DNA from: Chrysogorgia sp. JL179-B06
Lineage: Eukaryota; Cnidaria; Anthozoa; Scleralcyonacea; Chrysogorgiidae
Direction: 5' to 3'
Length of the DNA stretch: 64,000 nt
NCBI GenBank assembly: GCA_035772405.1
Contig: JAYKKM010000311.1
Location: 434,001 to 498,000 of the forward strand
Positions 28,426-38,560 of this stretch are shown here, piece by piece. The notes below the pieces were generated by a model. The model had not been told where the DNA came from. It made no database searches and saw nothing but the letters and a program-made list of their open reading frames with translations. A program made the position numbers and the translations under genes. Positions within the stretch are counted from its first letter, which is position 1; each line of letters begins with the position of its first letter.

Positions 28426-28872
28426 ATGAAGTGTCTTCGTGGAAAACCCGCTTCTACATCAACAACGAAGAATGGCACATTTTGGTTCTGTGACGGAGAA
28501 AATAAAGAATGGAGACGAGCAATGAACCTTCGACTTTATATACGAGATCATCAACTTGTGGAGAACCGAAAAGACGAAGATTTAAACACACAATTACTTC
28601 GGGCACACACAATCCTAAAACTAAAGGAAAGAAAAACACTACAGAAAATGGTCACAAAAGCTAAAGAGGAAACGTCACAGCCTTGGAATCCTAATGAGAA
28701 ACGCAGTTCCTATCGCAACGACAAAATATCATATTGGTTAACCAGCTACGCCAATATGCAGCGAGAGAAAAAAAGAAGGAAAAGCGGATTAATGTTAGTC
28801 AGAGAAGCCGATGATTTTGTAGTGTTATTATTCGAACAGTCGAGGGAATTGCTATATGGAATTATGGACTAA
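28426..28872 (+). CDS. GRF-like N-terminus fused to unknown helical region
   Basis: 148 residues. The start MKCLRGKPAS...NGTFWFC matches the first module of the GRF zinc-finger protein at 30966-31427 (MECLHGKPAS...NGLFWFC). After FWFC the sequence diverges into a Lys/Arg/Glu-rich helical region (LKLKERKTLQKMVTKAKEE) and a hydrophobic end. The rest of the zinc finger is lost, so this may be a truncated or rearranged copy rather than a working gene. Confidence 0.5.
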   Translation: MKCLRGKPASTSTTKNGTFWFCDGENKEWRRAMNLRLYIRDHQLVENRKDEDLNTQLLRAHTILKLKERKTLQKMVTKAKEETSQPWNPNEKRSSYRNDKISYWLTSYANMQREKKRRKSGLMLVREADDFVVLLFEQSRELLYGIMD

Positions 28873-30290
28873 ACATGCATTCTTACCACGCGTTATATTA
28901 ATTTTAGTGACTGCTGTAACAACACGTGATGTGTATTAGGGAATAAAATGAAATTAAAGTGTATTTTCATCACTCGCCTGACTTTCACCTTTACGATCCC
29001 TAACCCTAGTCTCGTGTACCTTTGGGACCCCCCATGGTATTATATTAGGCCCGTTTAGGCCCTATCTGGCCTTCTTTGGCCCGATAAGGCCTTTTGGCCC
29101 GTTCGTAGGAGGGAGTTTATACGGTCATCACGCTCCCTTCACGCTATTCAGCAGTCCTTTCATTCGAGTATCTCTTGTCCTCGTGAAAGGTTCGAAAGTT
29201 TTCTTCGAAATGTAGGCATGAAGATTTGTAAGTCCGTAAGAATCGTGATGATAAATGATTGATTTGAACAAATAACGTTCGAAACTAATAAAGTCCCTGT
29301 ACAAGAACAAAAACCCTAACCATACCCATAACCCAAATAAAAACTCTAGTCCTAGCCCTGAAATAAAAGAATACTATAACCCTACTTTTAAACTAAAGAT
29401 TTCAATTATGTAATACACAAAGTAAGAGTCCCATTTTGGCTATTTGCGATATTCGCCTATTTGCGTATAGCATTTGAGGAAATTTCTAGCGGGGAATTCA
29501 AAATAGGGCTTTTTGGCAATGTTTAAAGACAGATATCTCGGACACGAATGGACAAAATCGAAAACCGTAAAAGAACTTATGAGCTATTTTTGCGTCCTCT
29601 ATATAGAGAGAACTAAAATTTATGGAGGGTTTATATGATCGAGCTTTAAATTTGGCTGAGTTCATTTTCAAAGTTATTGTGTGCCTAAAAACCTGTATAG
29701 AGGAACATCAAAGATTGTTCAACGGTATAAGTGTCCGAATAGCTGGATTAAATCTTTAACGCGTTTATGATAAAATGAAACCTAGCGACTTTAATGTATA
29801 ACCTAAGGGATTCTCTGGACGAAGAGAAGCCGTACGAAGAACGAATTTTGAATCGTATTGACTTGTCAAACGAAGCGAAGGTTGAATGCTCACTTGGACA
29901 ATAGCCCGTGGGTCATTAAGAGGCATTGGTGGTGCAACTCACAAATATTTGCATGTCTTGGGAATATTTAATTGCTTTGAGGGTACACACTAGGATATTT
30001 ATGGGTAAACCGGCATTAGTCAATATGGGATAATGAGGGATATTTATCATCCATGACTTCGTATACTTAATTAGTGTTAAGAACGCCACACATCCCTTGT
30101 AGACTCCTAACCCTATTCCACGTTAATAACCCTAAATTTAATTATATTTGGAATATCACCGATTCCAATTCCAACTCCTTGACTCTCATCGGGAGTTGTG
30201 CGATTATTGCCTAAACGTTCGGCTGAGCCTATATATCTTAGCTTTCGACTGAACCTGCGTTTTCACCGCATATACATACAAAGAGATGAA
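28873..30290. other. Non-coding part of outer Polinton
   Basis: It contains a short GGCC-rich repeat (29045-29100: GGCCC...GGCCT every 8-15 bases) related to the tandem units upstream. There are scattered CCCTAACC words, but no array and no convincing ORF. Confidence 0.5.
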
Positions 30291-30292
30291 CC

Positions 30293-30423
30293 CTAATAAT
30301 TTTGGCCGTATTATGGCTTATCTCGCTTTAGTGTACACAATTCCTATGATGAAGAAACACTTCGGGAAACAGTGCGAAGAACTGTTCAAGATCTCACACA
30401 TATTGACTTGGAAAAAATATAAA
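30293..30423 (+). pseudogene. Fragment of Bcl-2-like gene
   Basis: MNPNNFGRIMAYLALVYTI and, after a frame change, YDEETLRETVRRTVQDL match NNFGRIIAYLSLVYRM and YDSETIRKAVQRTVNDF of the opposite-strand gene at 30451-30873. Only the C-terminal half remains. The two copies face each other tail to tail. Confidence 0.6.
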
Positions 30424-30450
30424 TTTGAACGGCATTGCGTTACAGCGTTG

Positions 30451-30873
30451 CTATGCTAGAAAATCGTTTACTGTTCGTTGAACAGCCTTTCGAATCGTTT
30501 CACTGTCGTAACAATCCCTCATTCTATATACGAGAGAAAGATACGCGATTATTCTCCCGAAATTATTTACATCCATTTCTTCATAGATGTGATGAAGGCT
30601 TAAGCTCTTTATTTGAATGCTTAGTCTATCAAAAAGGTGTCGATGTTTGCTAAGACATGTTTGGATATTATAGGATAGTGTATCTTTATCGATAGCAACG
30701 TTGTGTCGTTTTAACTCATCAAAAATTATGTCCATATCGATTCGTAGGGATAATCGCAAAAGTTTCTGTTTTAAATGTGAGAATGTATATCCTTTACAAA
30801 TTATGGGATACATAAACACGACCCAATAAGAAGAAAAAAGACACGTATACAAATGTATAGTAGGAGAAAACAT
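30451..30873 (-). CDS. Bcl-2-like apoptosis regulator (putative)
   Basis: Up to 140 residues from 30873; a start at the internal Met of MDIIFDELKRH would give about 95. Motif NNFGRIIAYLSLVYRM resembles Bcl-2 BH1 (Asn-Trp-Gly-Arg-Ile/Val-x-Ala), with Phe for Trp. It is preceded by an amphipathic BH3-like helix region and followed by SETIRKAVQRTVNDFL, like the helices after BH1 in Bcl-2 proteins. No C-terminal membrane anchor is visible. Bcl-2 homologues are known in adintovirus-type Polinton relatives, where they would delay cell death. The call is by motif and helix order only. Confidence 0.5.
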   Translation of the reverse strand: MFSPTIHLYTCLFSSYWVVFMYPIICKGYTFSHLKQKLLRLSLRIDMDIIFDELKRHNVAIDKDTLSYNIQTCLSKHRHLFDRLSIQIKSLSLHHIYEEMDVNNFGRIIAYLSLVYRMRDCYDSETIRKAVQRTVNDFLA

Positions 30874-30965
30874 TTATTACACAAGAAATTAGAATACAAA
30901 ATTATATATATTCAGCTCATCAATGTCTTCAGCCAAAGCATCCTGCACTTTTAGGGGCGTATTGT

Positions 30966-31427
30966 CTATTTTGTACAGTTCTCTGTAGGTTTCCATTCAA
31001 AGAATCCGCACGAATGTTCTATTTCGTTAGGACAGCAGTAAAAGAGACGATCTTGGTTGATACCATCTTTCTTGACTTTACGGATACGACAAACCATTCC
31101 ATGTTTACATAACGGTTTAGGGTTCTCAAAGATATCTCCCCATTGCCAAAACGAACAAGGATTTTCTATCTCTGAACAAACGAAGTACGGTCTTCCATAA
31201 CTTTCTTTCATCTTATCTTTAACCATTCGCATCTTTGTCAATCTTTGATGGGTGGCACACACTGGATGTATACAGCCACTCGTTCGGAAGGAGTCTACGG
31301 CTTTCCCGAACATATAACAGTCTTCCTCGGGGCAAAAGAACTGACAGCTAGGCTTTTGTCCGCAGAACCAGAAGAGTCCATTTGTGGTTATTGAGGAGGA
31401 TGCAGGTTTACCGTGAAGACATTCCAT
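30966..31427 (-). CDS. Multi-GRF zinc-finger protein
   Basis: 153 residues. Three Cys/His modules of GRF type: CLHGKPA...NGLFWFCGQ...CQFF near the start, CATHQRL...GRPYFVCS...CSFWQW in the middle, and CKHGMVCRIRKVKKDGINQDRLFYCC...CGFFEW at the end. GRF fingers bind single-stranded DNA in proteins such as NEIL3, APEX2 and TOP3A. The gene starts about 28 bases inside the outer right TIR, which probably carries its promoter, mirroring the polymerase at the left end. Confidence 0.72.
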   Translation of the reverse strand: MECLHGKPASSSITTNGLFWFCGQKPSCQFFCPEEDCYMFGKAVDSFRTSGCIHPVCATHQRLTKMRMVKDKMKESYGRPYFVCSEIENPCSFWQWGDIFENPKPLCKHGMVCRIRKVKKDGINQDRLFYCCPNEIEHSCGFFEWKPTENCTK

Positions 31428-31454
31428 GACAACGATCTTACACTGACGAGGAAT

Positions 31455-31784
31455 AGTGTAAAGTAATGTTGTATGTTTGGCCGGCGTTTATGTAGCCTTA
31501 CGTTCGCCACGCGTTCGTCACGCTAACAATACTAATTACTTTTTGTACGCAACGCTCTTTGTTCTGCCTCGGATAAAAAACGCGCGAAGAAGAGGGAGAT
31601 GTCTTCGCAGAGGTCCGACTGAAAATTCACCAAGGAGGTGCAAGTTAGTGTACTACTCTATCCGTTAATCACCCAAAAGTGATCCGCCTGTTGACCGAAC
31701 ATGCACCATTGTTTCACTTCTTAATGACTTTTTTAATGAGGCGGCATCCCTTTGTGGCGGTGGATGGGGGGGGGGATACCTACT
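31455..31784. repeat. Right TIR of outer Polinton
   Basis: Inverted copy of 3809-4105 with an extra insertion of about 30 bp around 31490-31525. It ends GGGGGGGGATACCTACT. Confidence 0.85.
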
Positions 31785-31790
31785 GGCATT
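31785..31790. repeat. Target-site duplication of outer Polinton, right copy
   Basis: GGCATT, matching 3803-3808. Confidence 0.9.
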
Positions 31791-31879
31791 GTCTCCTGAC
31801 TTCAGAGCATATGTGAAATAAAACATGATCTGTAGTGTTAGCTCACACCATACAAAAAACAAAACAACTGCTCATCTTA

Positions 31880-33147
31880 AAATCTACAAAGATCACGTAC
31901 GAATACGAGGATTTCATAATACAAAAATTTAATAATTAAAAATTACTAAATTGTTATATAATATAATAATTTTATATCTATATAATAATTTTACAGATCT
32001 CCGACCATCTCAAATTTCAGCACTGCAACCACAGGAAGCCAAATCAAGCTATATAACTATTTGTGTTATTATATTATATTATATTACATTATAGTATATT
32101 ACATTATATTATATTATATTATATATTATATTATATTATTACATTATTATATTATTATATTATTATTATATTATTATTATATTATTATTATATTATGTAA
32201 TGTTTAAAACACGAGCAGCAGTGTTTTATCAAATACAAAACACGAGACGATGCCGAGTGTTTTATATCTGATAAAACACTGCTGCGAGTGTTTTAAATGG
32301 CTTAAAAAACGACCACAATTTGGTAAGTTCGTTGGCGTAGTAATTTTGAAAAATAACGTTGTCTAAGCCGAGAAAATCAAAGCTAAAGTTTATGTAAATT
32401 AGGATGAATCTTTATCACATATAAAGATACGACACGGTGGTGATTTTCCTTTGTGTTTTCTTCATGCATTATTAATGAGTTTTTTTAATATTATATAGAG
32501 AATAATACATGGTGTGTGGAATCGAATGAGTGAGATATCCTGGTTAACACGGGAAATAAATTTCATATTTCCAAGCATCCATGTATTTTTCTGTTTACTA
32601 TATAAAAATGTCCAATTGCTTAAAAAAAACAGCTTTAAACTATAGTGCTGTATCAGTGATAATCGTTGCATGTGCGATTACCATAAATAATCACACATAT
32701 GGGATTATCACTTTTATTAGTTTATATATATTGTTTATATATACTCTATTTTATATAATAAATTATATTATATTATTATTTTTATTATTATTATTATATT
32801 ATATATATTTTTTGTATCGTGAGCGGGCGGAATCCTAGCCTTTCCTGCAACTGATTGGCTGCAGCAGCGGGCGGAATTTTACTATATTTTGACCACGGTC
32901 ACGGAATCCTAAATGCTAAAAAAATTTATCGTGATTTTTGCTTCATTATTAACTGGAAAATGGAAAACTAATACAGAATTTGATTCAACTAAGCTGGAAA
33001 TAACTATATTAAACAAAAACTAAAGTATTTTGGTTTGTTTCTTTTTCCTTAATCAAACAATGCAGTTTTACCGAACTAAAGTAACTCAAGTCTTTTACCT
33101 TGTATAATAAAAAATAAATACAGTACTGCCTAGAATTAACCTAACAC
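31880..33147. repeat. AT-rich microsatellite region with a palindrome
   Basis: Long (TTATA)n and (TTA)n runs occupy 32060-32200 and 32740-32810. A hairpin-forming repeat at 32203-32297 pairs AAAACACGAGCAGCAGTGTT with AACACTGCTGCGAGTGTTTT. No coding sequence recognised. Confidence 0.7.
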
Positions 33148-33290
33148 TGAGGTTGCGGTTCGGTTGCGGTTCATTTGCGGTTCGGTTGCAGTTAGATTGG
33201 GGTTCGGTTGCGGTTCGTTTGCGGTTCGGTTGCGGTTCGGTTGCGGTTCGGTTGCGGTGATCTTGCGGTCGACACATTCGACCGCAACCG
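33148..33290. repeat. Minisatellite of CGGTTGCGGTT
   Basis: About ten copies of an 11- to 12-base unit (GGTTCGGTTGC), ending in a short inverted segment GACCGCAACCGCAAG. Open frames across it are repeat artefacts. Confidence 0.85.
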
Positions 33291-34640
33291 CAAGAGTATT
33301 GGCGACCGTACACTTCGTATTCCGATCTCTCCCGATCGTAAGAACACGAAAGCAAATGAAATTAGATCTATTCAATGAGTATTCTGGACGCTATTGTGTC
33401 GGAAAACGGTGATAAGATTTATACATTATTGTAAGAGTGTTTTATCTGAGTTGGTCAAACTACATTCTTTATTGTATGATATCGATTCTTACTTCAACGA
33501 CATGTATGGCTGTGCGTCGTTATTAAGAACGAGTGTAAATGACAAATTGCAAAGTGAAAAGGTGGTAAACTGCCAAGATTTTTAGTAACGAAATACTAAC
33601 TTTCGAGCCTAGGCATCCATCAGAATATGACCTTTAAAATGTAAAGTAATACGACTGGAAAAACGGGTCTTAGATAAAATAAGTAAGGTCATGGACATGG
33701 TTACTGATCGACGGTAAAAAAGGAAGCAAATTACTTACCATTTCGTGATGGAGGCCTTGACGAAACTACTTAAGGTTAGGATATCGCAGCGATAGAATAT
33801 CCGAGAATAGTAAAAAAGTAGAATATTGCGTAGACAGTGTTTGTGATATACTGTATAGCAAAGTGAAAAGGCGGTGATTTTTAGCAACGTACATCGGCGC
33901 GCGTATTTCCGGCGTAAATTACTTGTTTGTTGAATTAATTGTGCGAGTTAGAATGCTCCAGAAACACAGTCATATACCAAGAGCTTTTAAATTGGAGTAT
34001 GTATATATTTGGAGTCTCGCTACCTTTCACTGCCTGTGGGCATAAATCGACAAATCATATTGATTCAATATGCCAACATGTCATATAAGACGACAAAATC
34101 ATCAAGCGTTAAAGATTGGGCAGTGTACTATAGCAAGGCAGTTTTTTCGCTAAACTGCAGATTGCAAGTCTACGGTAGTATTAACTTGTTGCTCGCGCTC
34201 GTCGGACTGTTTTTATTGGATTGAATAGCGATTGAGTGATGAACCAGGCGGGTAACGTGATGCCACAGGGAGCCTTAACGTCTATTAGTGAAGCGAGTTT
34301 AACAATAAAGTGGGTTTATTTGTTATTTATATATATATATTTATATATATAATTTCCGTCATGGAGCTCTTACCTCGACGCCATCTTATGGCCGAATGAC
34401 TGATATTCCCTAGTTACGGTATTTTTAAAAATGATATTTTATCAAAATATTTTTAGATGATATGTCTCAAAAAATTATTTGGTGTTTTTAAATAGATGAA
34501 ATATATTTAAAAAAAATAGATGAAATGTACTTTAACACACAATAAAAAATTTTTTTTTTGAAAACAAAATTTTATTTTTATTTTTTTATTATTCTAAAAA
34601 CATTTCCTTATTAATACAACTAAGTAATTAATTATCAGTT
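33291..34640. other. Non-coding
   Basis: Unremarkable sequence with a TA microsatellite near 34325. One 71-codon frame at 34009-34224 has no recognisable features. Confidence 0.4.
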
Positions 34641-34796
34641 ATCATTATTGTTGTTATATATTTTAGCGGACAAAGAATTTCCCCGTCTACCGCTTCTAAA
34701 TATAATTTATACATGGGTAGATTACCCGAGGGAGAGTATATACAGTTTCGTAAAATATATTTTTGATTTGGAAAATTCTGTTGAAGAGTATAAAGA

Positions 34797-35132
34797 TCAT
34801 AGTGGAAATATACTGTTTTTTTTAGTGTTTAACATCTTTCTATTAAATACTTCTTCCTCCTTTACTTTTTCATCATCTTCATCACTACCCAAATTTGCCT
34901 TCAAACTATCTTCAATATCAGAATCACCATTATCCTGAATGGGTTTGAAGGGTTTGAAGTCATCGAAATTAAACTCTTTGGACGTATACGTATCCGTATC
35001 CCGTACACGTATCCCGTACGCGTATCCCTCTCCTTTTTCGTTGTAGTCCCATATGAGAGGGGAACCATATGAGGTTATGGAATGGGGTCCTTCATAGGAA
35101 GCTTCGTTCGTTTTTTCTTCTTTCGTAGCCAT
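34797..35132 (-). CDS. Acidic protein of AT-rich virus-like block
   Basis: Start taken at MATKEEK (35132). A TATATAAA box lies about 55 bases upstream, inside the longer open frame. 111 residues with an aromatic middle (IWDYNEKGEGYAYGIRVRD) and an acidic Asp/Glu-rich region (DSDIEDS, SDEDDEKVKEEE). Unknown function. Confidence 0.5.
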   Translation of the reverse strand: MATKEEKTNEASYEGPHSITSYGSPLIWDYNEKGEGYAYGIRVRDTDTYTSKEFNFDDFKPFKPIQDNGDSDIEDSLKANLGSDEDDEKVKEEEVFNRKMLNTKKNSIFPL

Positions 35133-35305
35133 TTTTTTTTTCTTTCTTAAACTTCTTAAGTTTGTAGATATGTTTGGTTGTTGCAACGTTTTATATAAGC
35201 ACGTATTGTTTAAATGAAAAAATAATAATTTCAGCTTATTTATATGAAAGTTTTTTTTCATTTGTAAAAAAACCTAGGGTATAAAAAACTGATATCATAA
35301 AAAAA

Positions 35306-35666
35306 ATGTACAGTTATTTTGTTGAAGATGGGGTATATGCCACCGCAAAAGATTTGGTCATTTCAAATGCGTAACCCAGAAAATGCTGAAAAATTTATAG
35401 AGGCAGCGAAATTAATACACACTCCATGGAATTGTCTTAAATTAAATGAAATATCGTTTTTTGAATGTAGTCGTGAAATTGTAAAAGATAAAGAAATCGG
35501 GTATCTTGAAGGGGTTGTTTATCTCAAAGAAGCAAGAGATGACATTTTTGATTGGCTTCCATATGGGGGAGAAATCGTTCGTTCTTATGCTGATGATTTC
35601 TACCATTTTAAGGCTAGAATATATCCGTCCACGTTATATCTAATGGAAAACGTTGGGGTAAAATAG
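35306..35666 (+). pseudogene. Unknown virus-like gene with frame change
   Basis: The ATG at 35306 (MYSYFVEDGVYATAKDLV) follows a TATAAAA box at about 35280 but stops after 22 codons. An overlapping frame continues NPENAEKFIEAAKLIHTPW to 35666. A small indel near 35370 would explain this. Family not recognised. Confidence 0.4.
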
Positions 35667-35825
35667 GAAAACTATGGAGTATAGAAAGATCCCGTAAATC
35701 AGCTGATTATAATAACAAGCATCGACAAAAACAAAAAGAAAAAAGAAAAAAAACTTTTAGAGTAAAGAAAGAAATTCATGTAAAAAAATAACAATGATTC
35801 ACATGTTTTATTATAAAAAATAAAT

Positions 35826-36092
35826 TTATACAAGAGAAGGAATTATTATGTCTTTGTCAGTTTTTATAAACTTAACATTTTTATGCAAAAGATGAGGAAC
35901 ATCTTTCTCTGATAATATTTTTATTGTTTTTCCAGATTCTCCATGATTGATAACTTTCAGGGTTACTTCATACGGGTGTTGTTTCACACCATTTGTTTTT
36001 ATTACAGAACATTGTTTTGTTTCTAATATTGTAACAGGTTTGCAATCCTCCACAAAATATATATATTCAGGATATTCTTTATAAAGAATATC
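35826..36092 (-). pseudogene. Family A protein, 5'-truncated copy
   Basis: Open from just after a stop at about 36093. EYPEYIYFVEDCKP, then YEVTLKVI and LLHKNVKFIK, match the genes at 41975-42325 (FPNYTYLVEDCKS, YELTLKVI, LLYKKIKLI) and 42423-42839. A palindrome (AGGATATTC and its complement) lies at the truncation point. This copy is on the other side of the LINE insertion from its relatives. Confidence 0.5.
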
Positions 36093-36389
36093 CTGAATTT
36101 ATTCACATATTCACAAATTATTTATTCACATGATAAATAGCGCTGAAAAGTATTTTTGCATCTGTCAAAAAAAGGTTATACTATTAACACATATACTACA
36201 ATAATGTAATACGGACATTGTTTTTTTCAGTAATGATAAAGTTGTTTTTTAAACATCTATATATATATATAATATTATATATTTGTCTCAGAAAAGATAT
36301 ATTTAAAAAAACCAGATATAACAGTATAAATAGATGGGTTTTCGTTTTTTATAAAGCATTGCTTGTCGTACTTTAGTTAACAAAAAAAA

Positions 36390-36536
36390 ATGAAGTGTAG
36401 GAGTTGTATAAAAAAATCGAAACGAAAAATAAAAATAAAAAGAATACGAAAACGACGACGTTCTAAAAAAAAAATCCAAAAAGAAGGGGATTTCACCAAA
36501 AAAGATCATGAGTTTTATGAATTTTGGAAATGGTAG
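36390..36536 (+). CDS. Highly basic 48-aa protein
   Basis: MKCRSCIKKSKRKIKIKRI followed by RKRRRSKKK, then an acidic/aromatic end (EFYEFWKW). A TATAAATA box lies about 55 bases upstream. Such composition suits a nucleic-acid-condensing core protein or a nuclear-localisation-rich regulator. The CxxC at the start may be structural. Its short length makes homology hard to judge. Confidence 0.5.
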   Translation: MKCRSCIKKSKRKIKIKRIRKRRRSKKKIQKEGDFTKKDHEFYEFWKW

Positions 36537-36708
36537 ACGATGTATTAAAAATATTTTTTATTAATCCAAATAAGTTTTTCCATCTTTGTATTCTATCATC
36601 ACATTCACATAGATCAACTATTTTACTATAGATAAGTCGTCCGTAATTATTTTTACCAAAAAAACAATAATGATGGTTTACAAAACATTCTTTACATCTG
36701 TAATGCAT
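36493..36708 (-). CDS. Cys-rich 71-aa protein
   Basis: MHYRCKECFVNHHYCFFG then a helical region. TATA-like boxes lie about 50 and 80 bases upstream. It overlaps the 3' end of the basic-protein gene by 44 bases on the opposite strand, which is possible in compact viral genomes but lowers confidence. Confidence 0.35.
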   Translation of the reverse strand: MHYRCKECFVNHHYCFFGKNNYGRLIYSKIVDLCECDDRIQRWKNLFGLIKNIFNTSSTISKIHKTHDLFW

Positions 36709-36864
36709 GAAAAAGATAGAAGGAATTCACTTCACAACAACAGAAACTGCAATATACCATCTTGACAACTTTTTTTTGTGAAAATTTTATAGTTTGCAAC
36801 CCATTTTTATAGATTTTTGGACTATAAAAGCAGGGTATCAAATATATTTTCGATTATTTTCAAC

Positions 36865-37002
36865 ATGTGGTTGCGATCAATGATTGATTTTGGAGAAGGT
36901 GTATCTTATGATTATCTTACACTGTATTATCATGCTGAACCCATACAATTAGTAAACTACGAACCTGTGGTTCCCTCGTGTTTAAGATATGGATATTACT
37001 TA
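36865..37002 (+). pseudogene. Virus-like gene interrupted by LINE insertion
   Basis: The start MWLRSMIDFGEG lies about 38 bases after CTATAAAAGC. The frame runs into the LINE 5' end near 37003. The frame at 41682-41867, just beyond the LINE, may be its continuation, but I cannot confirm the join. Confidence 0.4.
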
Positions 37003-37009
37003 AGCCAAG

Positions 37010-38539
37010 ATGGCGGAAGGTTGTGACCTCGTGAGCTCCTCATGTGAAGCCACTTTGTTGCCACAAAGTGAAACATCCTCAAGGAATAACACATTCACGA
37101 TATGTGAAACCGACAGCCAACCTGAGAATCCTTCAATCGAAGTCTATAAGAGTTACGGAGACATTTAGAGAGGGACGTAATAAGCTTTTAAAGAGGGACG
37201 TAATAAGCTGCCGCAAGTCGACCACGTGGAGTCTATATCAATAAAACCAAATTCTGATCTATCTCCCCTTCTTGGAAGGGACCTGTCTTTGTTGAAGTCC
37301 CAAGAATTAAAAGTAGAGCTGGGGAAAAGAGGTCTAAAGATATCTGGAAACAAATCCACCCTGGTCGAATGACTTAAAACCGCCATTTACAAACCCGAAG
37401 CCGGAGTCATTATGAATCTCGAAGGCGAAGTCGAACTTGACGACTTGTATCCACCGAAGATAGATGACGACGCAAGCATTTCGGGAGCATCGAACACAGA
37501 TATGAACAACAAAAATGTCCAAGAACTTGACATATATTCGTTTATCGAAAGCAAAATGAAAGAAATATGCCACAGCGAAATGGAAAATATTAAAGATGAA
37601 ATCTGCCAAAGCCTTCACATCAAGCCTCAAGCTCCAACACATGATGATGAAGAGATAATATTGTCACTTCAAACTGAGAACAATCAACTAAAATCAAGAC
37701 TTGAACAATTAGAATCATGCTATTGCAACCTCAAACAAGAGGCAAGAATAATTACAGAAGAAAAAAATAGTCTTATCACTGCACTACGATTGTTGAACAA
37801 TGAACACCCAAAACCTAAAGAAAACCAAGATCCTGGACAAGAAAAGAAAACCAAAGAACCAAAGACAACCAAAGAATCCAAGACAACGGTTAATGGGGTA
37901 GAAGAAAATAGTCTAAATGTTCCAAGCTCGAAGACTGGAGCACGACGACACAACAACAAACCAGGTGATGCTGATAAGTTGAAATCTCAGAGGGCAAAGG
38001 AAAATCAACACAAGCCTCCGTCTACCCAATCCAAGCCACTACCAACTACAGTGATTATTGGGGATTCCATGATCAAAAAGGTCCAAGGATGGAACATTGG
38101 CAAGCGAGTTAAACGCAAGGTGATTGTGAAATCTTTTTCAGGTGCCAGTTCATCCGACATGAAACACTACCTCAAACCAACCATTGAGAGAAAACCGGAA
38201 CAAGTTGTTCTTCATATTGGGACCAACGATCTTCGTCATTCTGAACCAGCAAAGGTTGTTGAGAACATAGTTGACCTTGCAAATCAGATTGAGAACAAGA
38301 GCAACACAAGCGTCATCATCTCTGAGCTAATTACGAGAAATGACAAAGACCAGCTGAATGAGGCAGTGAAAGATGTCAACAAGAGACTGAAGAAGTCATG
38401 TAAAGAAAATGGTTGGCAATTGATTGAACATAAAAACATTAGAGGTAACAATCTAAACAATAGTGGTCTGCACCTTAATGAAACAGGTAATAACATTATG
38501 TGTAATAATTATGTTAATTGTTTAGGTATGTTTGCTTGA
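37010..38539 (+). pseudogene. LINE ORF1: SAP domain, coiled coil, SGNH hydrolase
   Basis: Begins MAEGCDLVSSS at 37010 and is stopped near 37170, next to a small duplication of AGAGGGACGTAATAAGCT. SAP-like LKSQELKVELGKRGLKISG near 37290 has an in-frame TGA. From 37412 the frame is clean for 375 residues: acidic start, coiled coil (about 70-130), then SGNH blocks GDSMI, GTNDLR and SGLHLNETG. ORF1 binds the element's RNA and membranes. Confidence 0.8.
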
Positions 38540-38560
38540 TCTCATGCCAACCTCAACAGG

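Larger units (their letters stand above)
3809..31784. mobile_element. Outer, decayed Polinton/Maverick (interrupted by the inner one)
   Basis: It has AG...CT termini, inverted repeats of about 300 bp, and a perfect 6-bp target duplication (GGCATT), all hallmarks of Polinton integration. Without the inner element and its duplication it would be about 10.1 kb. It keeps a protein-primed polymerase B pseudogene, Bcl-2-like and GRF zinc-finger genes. I see no integrase, capsid or ATPase gene, so it is either deleted or was non-autonomous. Multiple frameshifts, stops and internal repeat expansion show it is old. Confidence 0.88.

Noticed and set aside
28990..29340. CCCTAACC words suggesting telomeric DNA
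   Set aside because: Only a few scattered imperfect copies with no tandem array.
33095..33412. Frames rich in NRTATEPQ-type repeats
   Set aside because: Translation of the CGGTTGCGGTT minisatellite.
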